The notes below the pieces were generated by a model. It was not told the origin of the DNA, did not search any database, and saw only the letters and a program-made list of their open reading frames with translations. A stretch of DNA of 57,843 nucleotides, from contig JAZNTB010000080.1 of NCBI GenBank assembly GCA_045591565.1, positions 1-57,843 on the forward strand. Reading direction: 5' to 3'. The translations under genes and the position numbers were made by a program. The stretch comes from UBA1738 sp045591565. GTDB taxonomy: Bacteria; Bacillota; Clostridia; UBA1381. Shown one piece after another: positions 43,967 through 52,441 of the stretch (within the stretch, counting starts at the first letter, position 1; each line of letters starts with the position of its first letter).

Positions 43967-44170
43967 TTATTCCGTAACCTCTGCACTCGCTGTCGGCTGA
44001 GGACTTTCTGTCATCTCAGGAGCATCTGTTTTTTGAATCTCGGTCTGTCCCGAGGTTTCAGTGTTCTGCTCCGGAGCGTCCTTAGGCGATTCTCCACAGG
44101 ATGCAAGAATTCCTGTTCCGATACCGGCAGCAAGCACAAGTGAAGCAAATTTGATAAATGACTTTTTCAT
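43967..44170 (-). CDS. Small acidic, disordered lipoprotein
   Basis: 67 aa: signal peptide and lipobox ILASC (Cys25), then 42 residues of Glu/Thr/Pro/Ser-rich sequence (TETSGQTEIQKTDAPEMTES) with no hydrophobic core. The mature part is too short and disordered for an enzyme. Ribosome binding site TAGGAGGGG before ATG 44170. It follows the ABC ATPase gene by 94 bases on the same strand and may be the last gene of that operon. Function unknown. Confidence 0.75.
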   Translation of the reverse strand: MKKSFIKFASLVLAAGIGTGILASCGESPKDAPEQNTETSGQTEIQKTDAPEMTESPQPTASAEVTE

Positions 44171-44189
44171 AATATTCCCCTCCTAAACT

Positions 44190-44213
44190 TTTAGAAACAA
44201 AAGCGTTTCTAAA
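44190..44213. promoter_or_regulatory. Inverted repeat in the leader of the small lipoprotein gene
   Basis: Perfect 9-bp arms TTTAGAAAC (44190-44198) and GTTTCTAAA (44205-44213) around a 6-base loop, just upstream of the ribosome binding site. It could be an operator, an RNA hairpin controlling translation, or a weak terminator for the ABC genes; there is no T-run. Confidence 0.45.
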
Positions 44214-44264
44214 CAAATATATGATACGCTCTTTCGTTTCATTCATTTGAGGAGAGATTATTTT

Positions 44265-44996
44265 TTAAAGAACCTTACCCAAAAATTCCTTTGTTCTCTC
44301 ATTCTGCGGGTTCCCAAAGATTTCATCAGGAGTTCCCTGCTCGGTTATTATGCCGTCGTCCATAAAGAGAACCCTGTTTGCCACCTCGCGTGCAAAGCCC
44401 ATTTCGTGAGTCACCACAACCATGGTCATACCGTCTGCTGCGAGGTCCTTCATAACATCCAAAACCTCGCCGACCATTTCTGGGTCAAGGGCGCTTGTCG
44501 GCTCGTCAAACAGCATAACCTCAGGCTTCATACAAAGAGCACGAACTATCGCAATTCTCTGCTTCTGTCCGCCTGAAAGCTGTGCAGGATAGCTTGATGC
44601 ACGGTCTTTAAGACCCACCATATCAAGAAGTCTTAAGGCTTCTGCCTCAGCCTCCTCCTTAGTCATCTTTTTAAGCTTTATCGGTGCCAGCGTAATGTTT
44701 TGAAGAACCGTCAAATGCGGAAACAGATTGAAGTGCTGGAACACCATTCCGATGTTCTGTCTTACTTCATTAATGTTTACCTTAGGGTCGGTTATTTCCT
44801 TATCCTCAAAAAATACCTTTCCGCCCGTCGGCTGCTCCATAAGGTTAAGACATCTTAAAAATGTACTCTTTCCCGAGCCAGACGGCCCGATGATAACCAC
44901 ACGCTCTCCCTTTTTAATGGTTTCGGTTATTCCCTTTAAAACATGGATTTCGTTATGAGCGCCGAAGCTTTTTTCAATATTCTCAACTCTTATCAC
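44265..44996 (-). CDS. Amino-acid ABC transporter ATP-binding protein (GlnQ family)
   Basis: ATPase of 243 aa with Walker A IGPSGSGKSTFLR, Q-loop GMVFQHFNLFPHLTV, signature LSGGQKQRIAI, Walker B VMLFDEPTSALD and the switch His in VVVTHEMGFA. All are intact. The start overlaps the permease gene by 14 bases. With the permease and the binding protein it forms a complete polar amino-acid importer; the substrate cannot be read from the sequence. Confidence 0.96.
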   Translation of the reverse strand: MIRVENIEKSFGAHNEIHVLKGITETIKKGERVVIIGPSGSGKSTFLRCLNLMEQPTGGKVFFEDKEITDPKVNINEVRQNIGMVFQHFNLFPHLTVLQNITLAPIKLKKMTKEEAEAEALRLLDMVGLKDRASSYPAQLSGGQKQRIAIVRALCMKPEVMLFDEPTSALDPEMVGEVLDVMKDLAADGMTMVVVTHEMGFAREVANRVLFMDDGIITEQGTPDEIFGNPQNERTKEFLGKVL

Positions 44997-45726
44997 TCTT
45001 TCGCAGCCTCCTTTCCATTAACGACAAAAGCTTAGTCAGGATTATAACAATCGTTAAGTAGACAATCGCTGTCAATAAAATTGGATTTATTGAGTCGTAT
45101 GTAGTATTTTTAATCTGATTTGCAGCCTTTGTGAGGTCGGTAACGGCAACATAACCTGCAACCGAGGTTTCCTTTAAAAGCGCAATCATTTCGTTTCCTA
45201 TTGCCGGCAGAACATTTTTAAACGCCTGCGGAAGAATGATTTCCTTCATTGTCTGGATTCTGGAAAGTCCCAGCGAACGCCCTGCTTCCATTTGTCCCTT
45301 ATCTATCGCCATAATTCCGGAACGGATAACCTCAGCAACATAAGCACCCGAATTTACACCAAAGGTGATTATTGCAACCCAAGTTCCGTCCTTTGCCCAT
45401 ACAAAGATTATAAAGAAGAAAATCAAAAGCTGAACCACTACAGGTGTTCCTCTTATGATTGTCAAATATATATTACAAATAAAGTCAAGCGGTTTGAGCT
45501 TTTTATTTCCGTCGGCAAACACCTTAATTATTGCAATAACCGTACCGATTATAACACCTATTACCAAAGCACCAAGGGTGATAATCAATGTTTTTTCAAG
45601 ACCGTTTATAAGAGTTATGTATCTATCCTCCACGATAAAGGTGCGGTACAGTCTGTCAAGCCAGGTGTTAAACCCATCCGTGATATTCATTTGAAGCTCA
45701 TAAAACCAGTTCCAAAGCCACTCCAT
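44983..45726 (-). CDS. Amino-acid ABC transporter permease (HisM/GlnP family)
   Basis: Permease of 247 aa with five membrane segments and the EAA loop EAGRSLGLSRIQTMKEIILPQ cut here to its core; the early TIIRGTPVVVQLLIFFF motif is typical of the family. Start 45726 follows AAAGGG by 9 bases; the ATG at 45744 lacks a site. It lies downstream of the binding protein across a hairpin and upstream of the ATPase. Confidence 0.95.
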   Translation of the reverse strand: MEWLWNWFYELQMNITDGFNTWLDRLYRTFIVEDRYITLINGLEKTLIITLGALVIGVIIGTVIAIIKVFADGNKKLKPLDFICNIYLTIIRGTPVVVQLLIFFFIIFVWAKDGTWVAIITFGVNSGAYVAEVIRSGIMAIDKGQMEAGRSLGLSRIQTMKEIILPQAFKNVLPAIGNEMIALLKETSVAGYVAVTDLTKAANQIKNTTYDSINPILLTAIVYLTIVIILTKLLSLMERRLRKSDKS

Positions 45727-45756
45727 AAAGCATATCCCTTTCATTCTATAACTAAC

Positions 45757-45788
45757 AAAAGCGATACAGACACCGCCGTATCGCTTTT
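45757..45788 (-). terminator. Attenuating hairpin between binding protein and permease genes
   Basis: AAAAGCGATAC (45757-45767) and GTATCGCTTTT (45778-45788) form a perfect 11-bp stem. On the minus strand it lies 14 bases after the binding-protein stop and 30 bases before the permease start, fitting partial termination that gives more binding protein than permease. Confidence 0.7.
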
Positions 45789-45802
45789 ATCGTTTTCCTT
45801 AA

Positions 45803-46555
45803 TTATTCAGCGTCAAATGTTAAGTCGTATTTTTCAAAAATCTGAGCAAGTGTACCGTCTTCCTTTAAAGCAGCGATAGCCTTGTTGATTTCTTCTGTAA
45901 GCTCGTCGTTGCCAAGCTTTAATGCGATTGCATAGCTTTCCTCTGTCAAAGCCTCGTCAAGAACAACTGTTTTGCCGTTCTGCTCAGCTGAAAGTGCCTT
46001 TGCAACTGCGTTGTCGATAACAACTGCATCAACCTTACCTGTTGTTAAAGCAGTGATAGCTTCAGAGCCTGTCTTGAAAGACTGGATTTCATATTCGTTA
46101 TCAAGCAGGTACTGCTCGCCTGTTGTTCCTTCCTGACATGATACCACCTTGCCTTCAAGGTCAGCAGCAGCCTTGATTTCGCTGCCCTCGTTAACGATAA
46201 TTGACTGAGAAGCCTTGAAATAGTCGTCAGAGAAGTTCATACTCTGTCTTCTCTCGTCATTTGCTGTGATACCTGCAACAGCCATATCATACTTGCCTGT
46301 TGCTGCACCGGTCAGAGCTGCATCAAAGTCAATGTTTGTGATTTCAAGTTCGTATCCTAAGTACTCTGCGATTGCCTTTGCCATATCAACATCGGCACCT
46401 ACGATTGTTTCGCCCTCTAAGTACTCAAACGGTGGGAATTCGGCATTTGTTGCCATTGTTAATGTTCCCTCTGTCTTACCTCCGCATGAAGCAAGTGTTA
46501 AAACAGATGCTGCTGCGATTACTGTCGCCATAATTTTTAAAATATTCTTTTTCAT
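45803..46555 (-). CDS. Amino-acid-binding lipoprotein of the ABC importer
   Basis: Extracellular receptor of 250 aa with lipobox LTLASC (Cys24) and the SBP_bac_3 fold: TNAEFPPFEYLEGETIVGAD, the FDAALTGAATGKYDMAVAGI segment and DEALTEESYAIALKLGN. Similar to cystine/glutamine/lysine binders; ligand not assigned. GGAGGAAAC lies before ATG 46555 and a sigma-A promoter at 46593-46621 drives the three-gene operon. Confidence 0.95.
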   Translation of the reverse strand: MKKNILKIMATVIAAASVLTLASCGGKTEGTLTMATNAEFPPFEYLEGETIVGADVDMAKAIAEYLGYELEITNIDFDAALTGAATGKYDMAVAGITANDERRQSMNFSDDYFKASQSIIVNEGSEIKAAADLEGKVVSCQEGTTGEQYLLDNEYEIQSFKTGSEAITALTTGKVDAVVIDNAVAKALSAEQNGKTVVLDEALTEESYAIALKLGNDELTEEINKAIAALKEDGTLAQIFEKYDLTFDAE

Positions 46556-46592
46556 ATTAGTTTCCTCCTAAAATGATATTGGTAATAATAGC

Positions 46593-46621
46593 ATTATATC
46601 AAATAATTCATAAATATGCAA
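46593..46621 (-). promoter_or_regulatory. Sigma-A promoter of the amino-acid ABC operon
   Basis: Minus strand TTGCAT (46621-46616), 17 bp, TATAAT (46598-46593), 38 bases before the start codon. Confidence 0.8.
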
Positions 46622-46679
46622 GCACTTTTCTTTAAAATGCACCTTTTTTTAAAATATTTGCATATTTATGCGATATTTT

Positions 46680-48020
46680 TTATTTTCCCACACAAAAATT
46701 ATGGAAAATTTCCGAAACGATATCCTCCGACACCGTATCCCCCGTAATTTCACCGAGGAAGTCAATCGCCTCATATATATCAAGCGCACACAAATCCTGC
46801 GGAAGTCCCTGCGACATTGCAAGAAGCGCGCGGTCCAAGGACTCTTCTGCCTTGGCAAGTGCTGATACATGGCGCAGGTTTGTGACTATCGCACCCTCAT
46901 TACCGCCCGAAATACCAAGGTCGTAAATACTCTTTATCCGGTCTGCCAAAATTTCCATACCCTCGCCGGTTTTAGCTGAAACTTCAATTGCTTCGTCAAA
47001 GCTTTCTGCCTTGATGTCTGCCTTGTTTGAAACAATTATTCTTCTTTTATCCTTTGTAAGTTCAAACAGGAGTTCATCCTCGCAGTCCTGCTTTCTGCTT
47101 GAGTCCAGCATCAGGATAACAAGCTCGGCTTCTTCTATCGCTCTTTTTGAGCGTTCAACTCCTATTTTTTCTACAGTATCCTCGGTTTCTCTTATGCCCG
47201 CCGTATCTAAAAGTCTTAGTGGTACACCGCCGAAATTCACAAACTCCTCAATCACATCACGGGTTGTGCCTGCAATATCGGTAACTATTGCTCGTTCCTC
47301 TCGTGCAAGGCAGTTCATAAGCGATGACTTTCCGACATTCGGCTTTCCGACAATAGCTGTCTTTATGCCTTCTTTCAGGATTTTTCCGCTGTCTGCGGTT
47401 TTTATAAGCTTTCTTACCGATAAAAGCGAATTGTCAAGTGTATTTTTAATATCTTCAGGAGTTATATCCTCAAGATCCTCATCCGGATAATCTATCGCCA
47501 CCTGCATAAGTGCTGCAAGATGCACAAGCCTTGAGCGGATATCGTTAATTTCTTTCGAAAGTCCTCCCTCTGCCTGTGAAAGCGCATTTTTTCGTTCGAT
47601 TGCGGTTTTTGCATTGATGATATCAATTACACCCTCGGCCTGAGAAAGGTCAATTCGTCCATTCAGAAACGCGCGCTTGGTAAATTCGCCCGGCTCAGCA
47701 GGGAAAACCCCCGTCTTCACAAGTGCTTCCATAACACTTTTTGATGCACTCATTCCGCCGTGTGTGCTTATTTCCACGATATCCTCGCGTGTATATGTTC
47801 TGGGCGCCCTCATAACCGTCACCAAAACCTCATCGATGTCATTTTCTCCGTCGGTAATATGCCCGTAGTGAACAGTATGTGAGGCGGCAGCTGCGAGTTT
47901 TTGTGTTCCTCTGAAAATTCTGTCAGCCGCACTGATTGCATCCGCTCCGCTGATGCGTATAACTGCAATTCCACCTGTGCCCTGCGGTGTCGAAACAGCT
48001 GCTATCGTTCTCTCCTGCAT
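46680..48020 (-). CDS. mnmE: tRNA modification GTPase MnmE (TrmE)
   Basis: 446-aa GTPase that with MnmG makes 5-carboxymethylaminomethyl-uridine at tRNA position 34. N-terminal folate-binding domain (TIAAVSTPQGTGGIAVIRISG), helical domain, G domain with GKPNVGKSSLMN and DTAGIRETED, and the C-terminal catalytic Cys in FCVGK. It follows nrdR with a one-base gap. No mnmG is adjacent. AT-rich dyad (46655-46680) downstream might end transcription but lacks a T-run on this strand. Confidence 0.96.
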   Translation of the reverse strand: MQERTIAAVSTPQGTGGIAVIRISGADAISAADRIFRGTQKLAAAASHTVHYGHITDGENDIDEVLVTVMRAPRTYTREDIVEISTHGGMSASKSVMEALVKTGVFPAEPGEFTKRAFLNGRIDLSQAEGVIDIINAKTAIERKNALSQAEGGLSKEINDIRSRLVHLAALMQVAIDYPDEDLEDITPEDIKNTLDNSLLSVRKLIKTADSGKILKEGIKTAIVGKPNVGKSSLMNCLAREERAIVTDIAGTTRDVIEEFVNFGGVPLRLLDTAGIRETEDTVEKIGVERSKRAIEEAELVILMLDSSRKQDCEDELLFELTKDKRRIIVSNKADIKAESFDEAIEVSAKTGEGMEILADRIKSIYDLGISGGNEGAIVTNLRHVSALAKAEESLDRALLAMSQGLPQDLCALDIYEAIDFLGEITGDTVSEDIVSEIFHNFCVGK

Positions 48021-48021
48021 A

Positions 48022-48477
48022 TTATTTCTCCTTCAAAAGCTCCTGAAGCGCTGTCATAAACGAGTGTATGTCCGAAAAATGCTTGTGTACAGACGCAAAC
48101 CTTACATATGCGACTTCATCAAGCTCTTTTAAGTGGTTCATCACCCTCTCACCGATTTCAGTTGATGTGACCTCCCGTGTCATAAGCTGATAAAGCTCGC
48201 TCTCAATCTCGTCAACAATCCTTTCCATCTGGGCATAGGTAATAGGACGCTTTTCACATGCTCTTATAAGACCTCTTATAACCTTTTCACGGTCATATGG
48301 CTGGCGAGAATGGTCCTGCTTTACTACTATAAGAGAAATGGTTTCCAGCTTTTCATAAGTGGTAAAGCGTTTCTGGCATTTCAGGCACTCTCTGCGCCTT
48401 CTTATTGAACTTCCGTCTTCAGTAGGGCGGGAATCTATTACTTTACTTTCAGAAAATCCGCAATATGGACATTTCAT
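48022..48477 (-). CDS. nrdR: Transcriptional repressor NrdR
   Basis: ATP-cone repressor of ribonucleotide reductase genes (151 aa). Zinc finger CPYCGFSESKVIDSR ... RRRRECLKCQKRFTTYE, then an ATP-cone domain (about 46-136). It has its own promoter and is co-transcribed with mnmE. Confidence 0.96.
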   Translation of the reverse strand: MKCPYCGFSESKVIDSRPTEDGSSIRRRRECLKCQKRFTTYEKLETISLIVVKQDHSRQPYDREKVIRGLIRACEKRPITYAQMERIVDEIESELYQLMTREVTSTEIGERVMNHLKELDEVAYVRFASVHKHFSDIHSFMTALQELLKEK

Positions 48478-48510
48478 AAGATTTATCCTCCGTTTTCATT
48501 TATATCTTTT

Positions 48511-48539
48511 ATTATACCGCATTTTCCGAATTTTTGCAA
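48511..48539 (-). promoter_or_regulatory. Sigma-A promoter of nrdR-mnmE
   Basis: Minus strand TTGCAA (48539-48534), 17 bp, TATAAT (48516-48511), 33 bases before nrdR. Confidence 0.85.
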
Positions 48540-48574
48540 GCACAAAACCGTAATCTCTCCCGGCTTGCTTTGAA

Positions 48575-48601
48575 AAACAAAAGACGCCCCGAAGGGCGTT
48601 T
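48575..48601 (-). terminator. Terminator of the pectin/uronate operon
   Basis: Minus strand ACGCCC ttcg GGGCGT followed by CTTTTGTTTTTC. It lies downstream of kduD and the 35-codon frame that follows it. Confidence 0.7.
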
Positions 48602-48632
48602 ATATTGAATGTACATTTTAGCTCCGCCTCAG

Positions 48633-48740
48633 TTATCCTGCCTGAAAGTCGCATATCATATATGCATCATCATAGCTTAAGGTAACCGTCTTGGTTTTCC
48701 TTCCGGAAACCGCATAAACTTGTACCTCACCAAGACCCAC
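48633..48740 (-). CDS. Short 35-codon frame after kduD, probably a gene remnant
   Basis: GTG at 48740 to TAA at 48633 encodes 35 residues, beginning VGLGEVQVYAVSGRKTKTV and ending with LSYDDAYMICDFQAG. The composition is protein-like (alternating beta pattern), and AAAGGA lies 3 bases before the GTG, a rather short spacing. It begins 11 bases after the kduD stop and ends before the operon terminator. It is either a small gene or the surviving C-terminal end of a deleted gene. No family recognised. Confidence 0.4.
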   Translation of the reverse strand: MGLGEVQVYAVSGRKTKTVTLSYDDAYMICDFQAG

Positions 48741-48751
48741 TCATCCTTTTA

Positions 48752-49537
48752 TTACGGCTGTTTACCGATATATGCAAGGATTCCTCCATCAACATAGAGA
48801 ATGTGGCCGTTTACAAAGTTTGACGCATCACTTGCCAGGAATATAGCAGGTCCTGCCAAATCTTCAGGATTTCCCCAACGCGCAGCAGGTGTCTTTGCGA
48901 TAATGAACTTGTCGAACGGATGTCTTTCGCCGTCCGGCTGGATTTCACGAAGCGGTGCTGTCTGCGGTGTCGCAATATATCCCGGTCCGATTCCGTTACA
49001 CTGGATATTGCATTCGCCGTATTCTGATGCGATATTTTTAGTTAACATCTTAAGTCCGCCCTTTGCTGCAGCATAGGCTGAAACTGTTTCTCTGCCAAGC
49101 TCGGACATCATTGAGCAAATATTGATAATCTTGCCGTGCCCCTTCTTAATCATAGAAGGAATTACAGCCTTTGCACAGATAAACGGTGCGTTTAAGTCAA
49201 CATCAATTACCTTTCGGAACTCATCTGCACTCATTTCGCACATCGGGATTCTCTTTATAATTCCTGCGTTATTTACTAAAATGTCTATAACGCCTACTTC
49301 TTCCTCGATTTTTGCTACCATTGCATTTACTGCATTTTCATCGGTTACATCGCAAACATAACCTGCAGCATCAATTCCGTCAGCCTTGTAGCTATCAAGG
49401 CCTTTATTTACCAATTCCTCGTTTATATCGTTAAATACAATCTTTGCACCTGCTCCTGCCAAACCCTTTGCAATAGCATATCCTATTCCGTAAGAACCGC
49501 CTGTTACGAGTGCAATTTTTCCTGTTAAATCAAACAT
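48752..49537 (-). CDS. kduD: 2-dehydro-3-deoxy-D-gluconate 5-dehydrogenase KduD (SDR family)
   Basis: Short-chain dehydrogenase (261 aa) with cofactor motif TGGSYGIGYAIAKGL, NNAG, catalytic Ser in ICSM and YAAAK (Tyr, Lys). Next to kduI it is expected to reduce 3-deoxy-D-glycero-2,5-hexodiulosonate to 2-keto-3-deoxygluconate in pectin uronate breakdown; relatives also act as gluconate 5-dehydrogenases. It is the last full gene of the operon, separated from kduI by a 142-base spacer with an imperfect palindromic repeat. Confidence 0.88.
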   Translation of the reverse strand: MFDLTGKIALVTGGSYGIGYAIAKGLAGAGAKIVFNDINEELVNKGLDSYKADGIDAAGYVCDVTDENAVNAMVAKIEEEVGVIDILVNNAGIIKRIPMCEMSADEFRKVIDVDLNAPFICAKAVIPSMIKKGHGKIINICSMMSELGRETVSAYAAAKGGLKMLTKNIASEYGECNIQCNGIGPGYIATPQTAPLREIQPDGERHPFDKFIIAKTPAARWGNPEDLAGPAIFLASDASNFVNGHILYVDGGILAYIGKQP

Positions 49538-49555
49538 AATTTTACTCCTTTATTT

Positions 49556-49668
49556 CGATATACCAACTAACGCAGAAAAGAAGCAAGCAGATTGCCGCTT
49601 CGTAGCGAGCGGTGTTGTACCCTGTGTACCGCCCCGAGCGAAAAGCGGTGAGATGTGCCGCTTATTTT
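49556..49668. repeat. Palindrome-rich spacer between kduI and kduD
   Basis: Within 142 bases there are two GC-rich hairpin units, CCGCTTCGTAGCGAGCGG (49595-49612) and a CCGCCCCGAGCGAAAAGCGG unit (49629-49648), around GTACCCTGTGTAC. It resembles a degenerate intergenic repeat. No open frame. It could stabilise or attenuate the operon message. Confidence 0.45.
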
Positions 49669-49679
49669 CTGTGTTCCTG

Positions 49680-50510
49680 TTATCGTAAGTTCTTTGTTTC
49701 GATATGGTCCATATCTGTGAACTCTTGATTTTCGCCGCACATTGCCCAGATAAATGAGTAATTCTTTGTGCCGACACCTGAGTGAATTGACCAGCTTGGT
49801 GAAATTACAGCCTCTTCATTGTGCATAATGATATGGCGTGTTTCATTCGGCTCGCCCATCATATGGAATACTGCATCATTTTCTCCCATATCAAGGTAGA
49901 GATAAACCTCCATTCTTCTGTCATGAGTATGAGAAGGCATTGTGTTCCAGTTTGAGCCAACCTCAAGCTGTGTAAGTCCCATAGCAAGCTGACAGGATTT
50001 CATAACCTCAGGATGAATGTACTGATTGATTACTCTCTTATTACATTCTTCAACACTACCGCAAGGCACCTTTTTAGCCTTTGTAATATCAATCTTTACG
50101 ATTGGGTATGTAGCGTGCGCAGGACATGATGAAACATAGAACTTCGGTGGGTTTTCTGTGTCGATACACTTAAATGTTATCTCCTTGTTGCCCATACCGA
50201 TGTATATTCCATCTCTTGGGTTCATTTCATATTCTGTGCCGTCAACCGTGATAATACCCTTGCCGCCGATATTAATACATCCCATTTCTCTTCTCTCCAA
50301 GAAATAGTCAGCTGCCAATTCTTTGCCCGCTTCAAGCTTAAGCTCCTGGCAAACCGGCATAATACCTGCTGTGATAATTCTGTCGATATGGCTATATACC
50401 ATCTTTATGTTGTCCTTTGTAAACAACTCCGAAATGTGAAATTCCTCTCTGAGTCTGTCTGTGTCATAATGCTTTACATCTTTTGGGTTTGATGCACTTC
50501 TTATTTCCAT
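49680..50510 (-). CDS. kduI: 5-dehydro-4-deoxy-D-glucuronate isomerase KduI
   Basis: Cupin-fold zinc isomerase (276 aa) that converts 5-keto-4-deoxyuronate to 3-deoxy-D-glycero-2,5-hexodiulosonate. Signature parts: the N-terminal ASNPKDVKHYDTDRLREEFH, GRKLETR-like region, and the metal site MPSHTHDRRMEVYLYLDM with the final HSGVGTKNYSFIWAMCGEN. It lies 13 bases after the sugar isomerase-like gene and upstream of kduD. Confidence 0.95.
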   Translation of the reverse strand: MEIRSASNPKDVKHYDTDRLREEFHISELFTKDNIKMVYSHIDRIITAGIMPVCQELKLEAGKELAADYFLERREMGCINIGGKGIITVDGTEYEMNPRDGIYIGMGNKEITFKCIDTENPPKFYVSSCPAHATYPIVKIDITKAKKVPCGSVEECNKRVINQYIHPEVMKSCQLAMGLTQLEVGSNWNTMPSHTHDRRMEVYLYLDMGENDAVFHMMGEPNETRHIIMHNEEAVISPSWSIHSGVGTKNYSFIWAMCGENQEFTDMDHIETKNLR

Positions 50511-50523
50511 CTTTGCTTCCTCC

Positions 50524-51318
50524 TTAATTTTCTATTCTGTCGAAGGCAGCTACTGCCTTGTCTTCGCTTATTTCTTCACTTATCACCGGAATGTCAAGGC
50601 CATACTTTTTCATATTATCAAAAATAAGCTTAAAGTTCAGCATACCCTCACCCGGCACCGCCATACGCAGTTCTCCGTTTTCCACTACAAAATCCTTTGC
50701 GTGGAGTACACATATTTTATCTGCTAAAAGCTCAAAGGTGTCATTGATTATCTTGTCCTGATTCATATAATTTTGAGCATTTATGTAGTTAACCGGATCA
50801 AAAATTACTTTCACATTGTCGGATGCCAGATCGTCAACAATCCTTTTCATCTTCTGCGGAGTGTTGATTACGAAAGCGTGAACTCCTTCGATACCGACGC
50901 AAACATCATTTTCCTCAGCAAAGCTGACTACTTCTCGCATTGTCGAAAGCACCCTTTGATACGCTTCCTCAGAGTTTGTCATACCGTCTTTATAAGTTCC
51001 GGTTTCTGTTCCCACAACGATTGGTTTCAAGACGGTTGCATAGCGGATTTTCTCTTTGAATTTTGCAATATCGCCGGAAAGTGCCTCGTCATCCGGTGAT
51101 GACGGGTTGATATAGCTTCCAAGCACTGCAATCTTCATATCGCCAAGCTGATTTTTAAGCTCCGCTGCATACTCTTTCGAAAACCTTCCGGTTTCAAAAT
51201 CCTTTATGCTTCTTTCTAAAACCAACTGGCCATATTCAATCCCGCACTCACTGCATCTTGCTGCAATCGCCGAAAGTCCGTCCGCTCCAACATCGTGCAG
51301 TCTTATTCCTCTTTTCAT
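50524..51318 (-). CDS. Sugar phosphate isomerase/epimerase-like TIM barrel protein
   Basis: AP-endonuclease-2/xylose-isomerase-like barrel of 264 aa. Metal-ligand candidates are Glu in VCVGIEGVHAF, Asp in VIFDPVNYIN, His in ICVLHAKDFVV and Glu in PVISEEIS. Such enzymes epimerise keto-sugars, but the substrate cannot be assigned; the operon suggests a pectin-derived sugar or uronate. It is 3 bases from the GH105 gene. Confidence 0.87.
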   Translation of the reverse strand: MKRGIRLHDVGADGLSAIAARCSECGIEYGQLVLERSIKDFETGRFSKEYAAELKNQLGDMKIAVLGSYINPSSPDDEALSGDIAKFKEKIRYATVLKPIVVGTETGTYKDGMTNSEEAYQRVLSTMREVVSFAEENDVCVGIEGVHAFVINTPQKMKRIVDDLASDNVKVIFDPVNYINAQNYMNQDKIINDTFELLADKICVLHAKDFVVENGELRMAVPGEGMLNFKLIFDNMKKYGLDIPVISEEISEDKAVAAFDRIEN

Positions 51319-51321
51319 TAC

Positions 51322-52428
51322 TTACGCCTCCAAATCCTTCAGCACGCCGTAGGCCTCACCTATCATAATCAGGAACGCCCCTGTTCCGTGCATATCATTC
51401 TGTATTTTTTCGCGTGCGTAATAATGCTCTTTTGTTCCCTCGTCAATACAAGTTCCGATACATATTTCAGGCACGATAACGAGTCCGTTTTCCTCGCCTA
51501 AAGTCGCCAAAACGCCGTCAACGCCTTTTTTTACAACGCTGACAAACTCCTCACCTAAAATTCCCATCTTAACAGCCTTTGCCACAGCCGCCGTTATCAA
51601 GCAGCTGCAGGAATTTTCAAGCCAGTTGTCCGCATCGTTTACCTTGTCTATAACCTGATACCATCTGCCCGATTCATGCTGGAAGCCTACAAGAGTAGTC
51701 AAAAGCTCTTTCTCGATTTCTTCAATTCTCGCGCGGTCAGCATGGTCTTTCGGAAGAACTTCTAAAACCTCGGCTGTTGCCATAACATACCAGCCCATAG
51801 CTCTGCCCCAAACCTCCTGGGAAAGTCCTGTTTCCTGGTCTGCCCACGGAGCCTGCTTGGTTCCGTCATAGCCGTGACGCAGAAGTCCGTTTTCATCCTT
51901 CATTTTTTCATACATAAAAAGTATCTGTTTTGCTGCCATATCAAAGTATTTCGGCTTTGAAAAAGCCTTTGCATACAGCGATAAAAGCGGCGATACCATG
52001 TAAAGTCCGTCAAGCCATACCTCGTTCGGGCAGTACTCGGCATGCCAGAAAATTCCCTCCTGGGTTACCGGATATTCCTCCAGACTCTCGGTCAGGTATT
52101 TTAAAATCTTTGCATATTTTTCTTCCTTTGTATGCTCATAGAGGTCAAACAGCAAAATTCCCGGCTGTCTGAAATCAAGGCTCTTTAAAGAACACCAGTC
52201 GTTACCGATATCGGGAATAGTCCCGTCCTCATTTGTCACATCGGCAACCCACAGTTTTATAAATTCCCTGTACTTTTCTTCGTTTTTATATTTGCCTATC
52301 TTTTGCATACCTGAAAGCAAAACCCCGTGGTGATATGTAAACATATGTATATTCGGCGATATCGCACCTGTCGGGAATTTACTTACTACATTGTCGCATA
52401 AAGCTACCCCATAATCTAAAATGCTCAT
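51322..52428 (-). CDS. Unsaturated rhamnogalacturonyl hydrolase (glycoside hydrolase family 105)
   Basis: (Alpha/alpha)6-barrel hydrolase of 368 aa, YteR/YesR-like, cleaving the unsaturated galacturonate left by pectate or rhamnogalacturonan lyases. Catalytic Asp in NEVWLDGLYMVSPLL; aromatic substrate-binding segments GRAMGWYVMATAEVL and HESGRWYQVIDK. No signal peptide, so it works in the cytosol on imported oligosaccharides. Start 52428 has AGGAG 7 bases upstream; ATG 52431 is only 4 bases from it, and the frame upstream overlaps the propeller gene. Confidence 0.92.
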   Translation of the reverse strand: MSILDYGVALCDNVVSKFPTGAISPNIHMFTYHHGVLLSGMQKIGKYKNEEKYREFIKLWVADVTNEDGTIPDIGNDWCSLKSLDFRQPGILLFDLYEHTKEEKYAKILKYLTESLEEYPVTQEGIFWHAEYCPNEVWLDGLYMVSPLLSLYAKAFSKPKYFDMAAKQILFMYEKMKDENGLLRHGYDGTKQAPWADQETGLSQEVWGRAMGWYVMATAEVLEVLPKDHADRARIEEIEKELLTTLVGFQHESGRWYQVIDKVNDADNWLENSCSCLITAAVAKAVKMGILGEEFVSVVKKGVDGVLATLGEENGLVIVPEICIGTCIDEGTKEHYYAREKIQNDMHGTGAFLIMIGEAYGVLKDLEA

Positions 52429-52441
52429 CATAATTCTCCTG

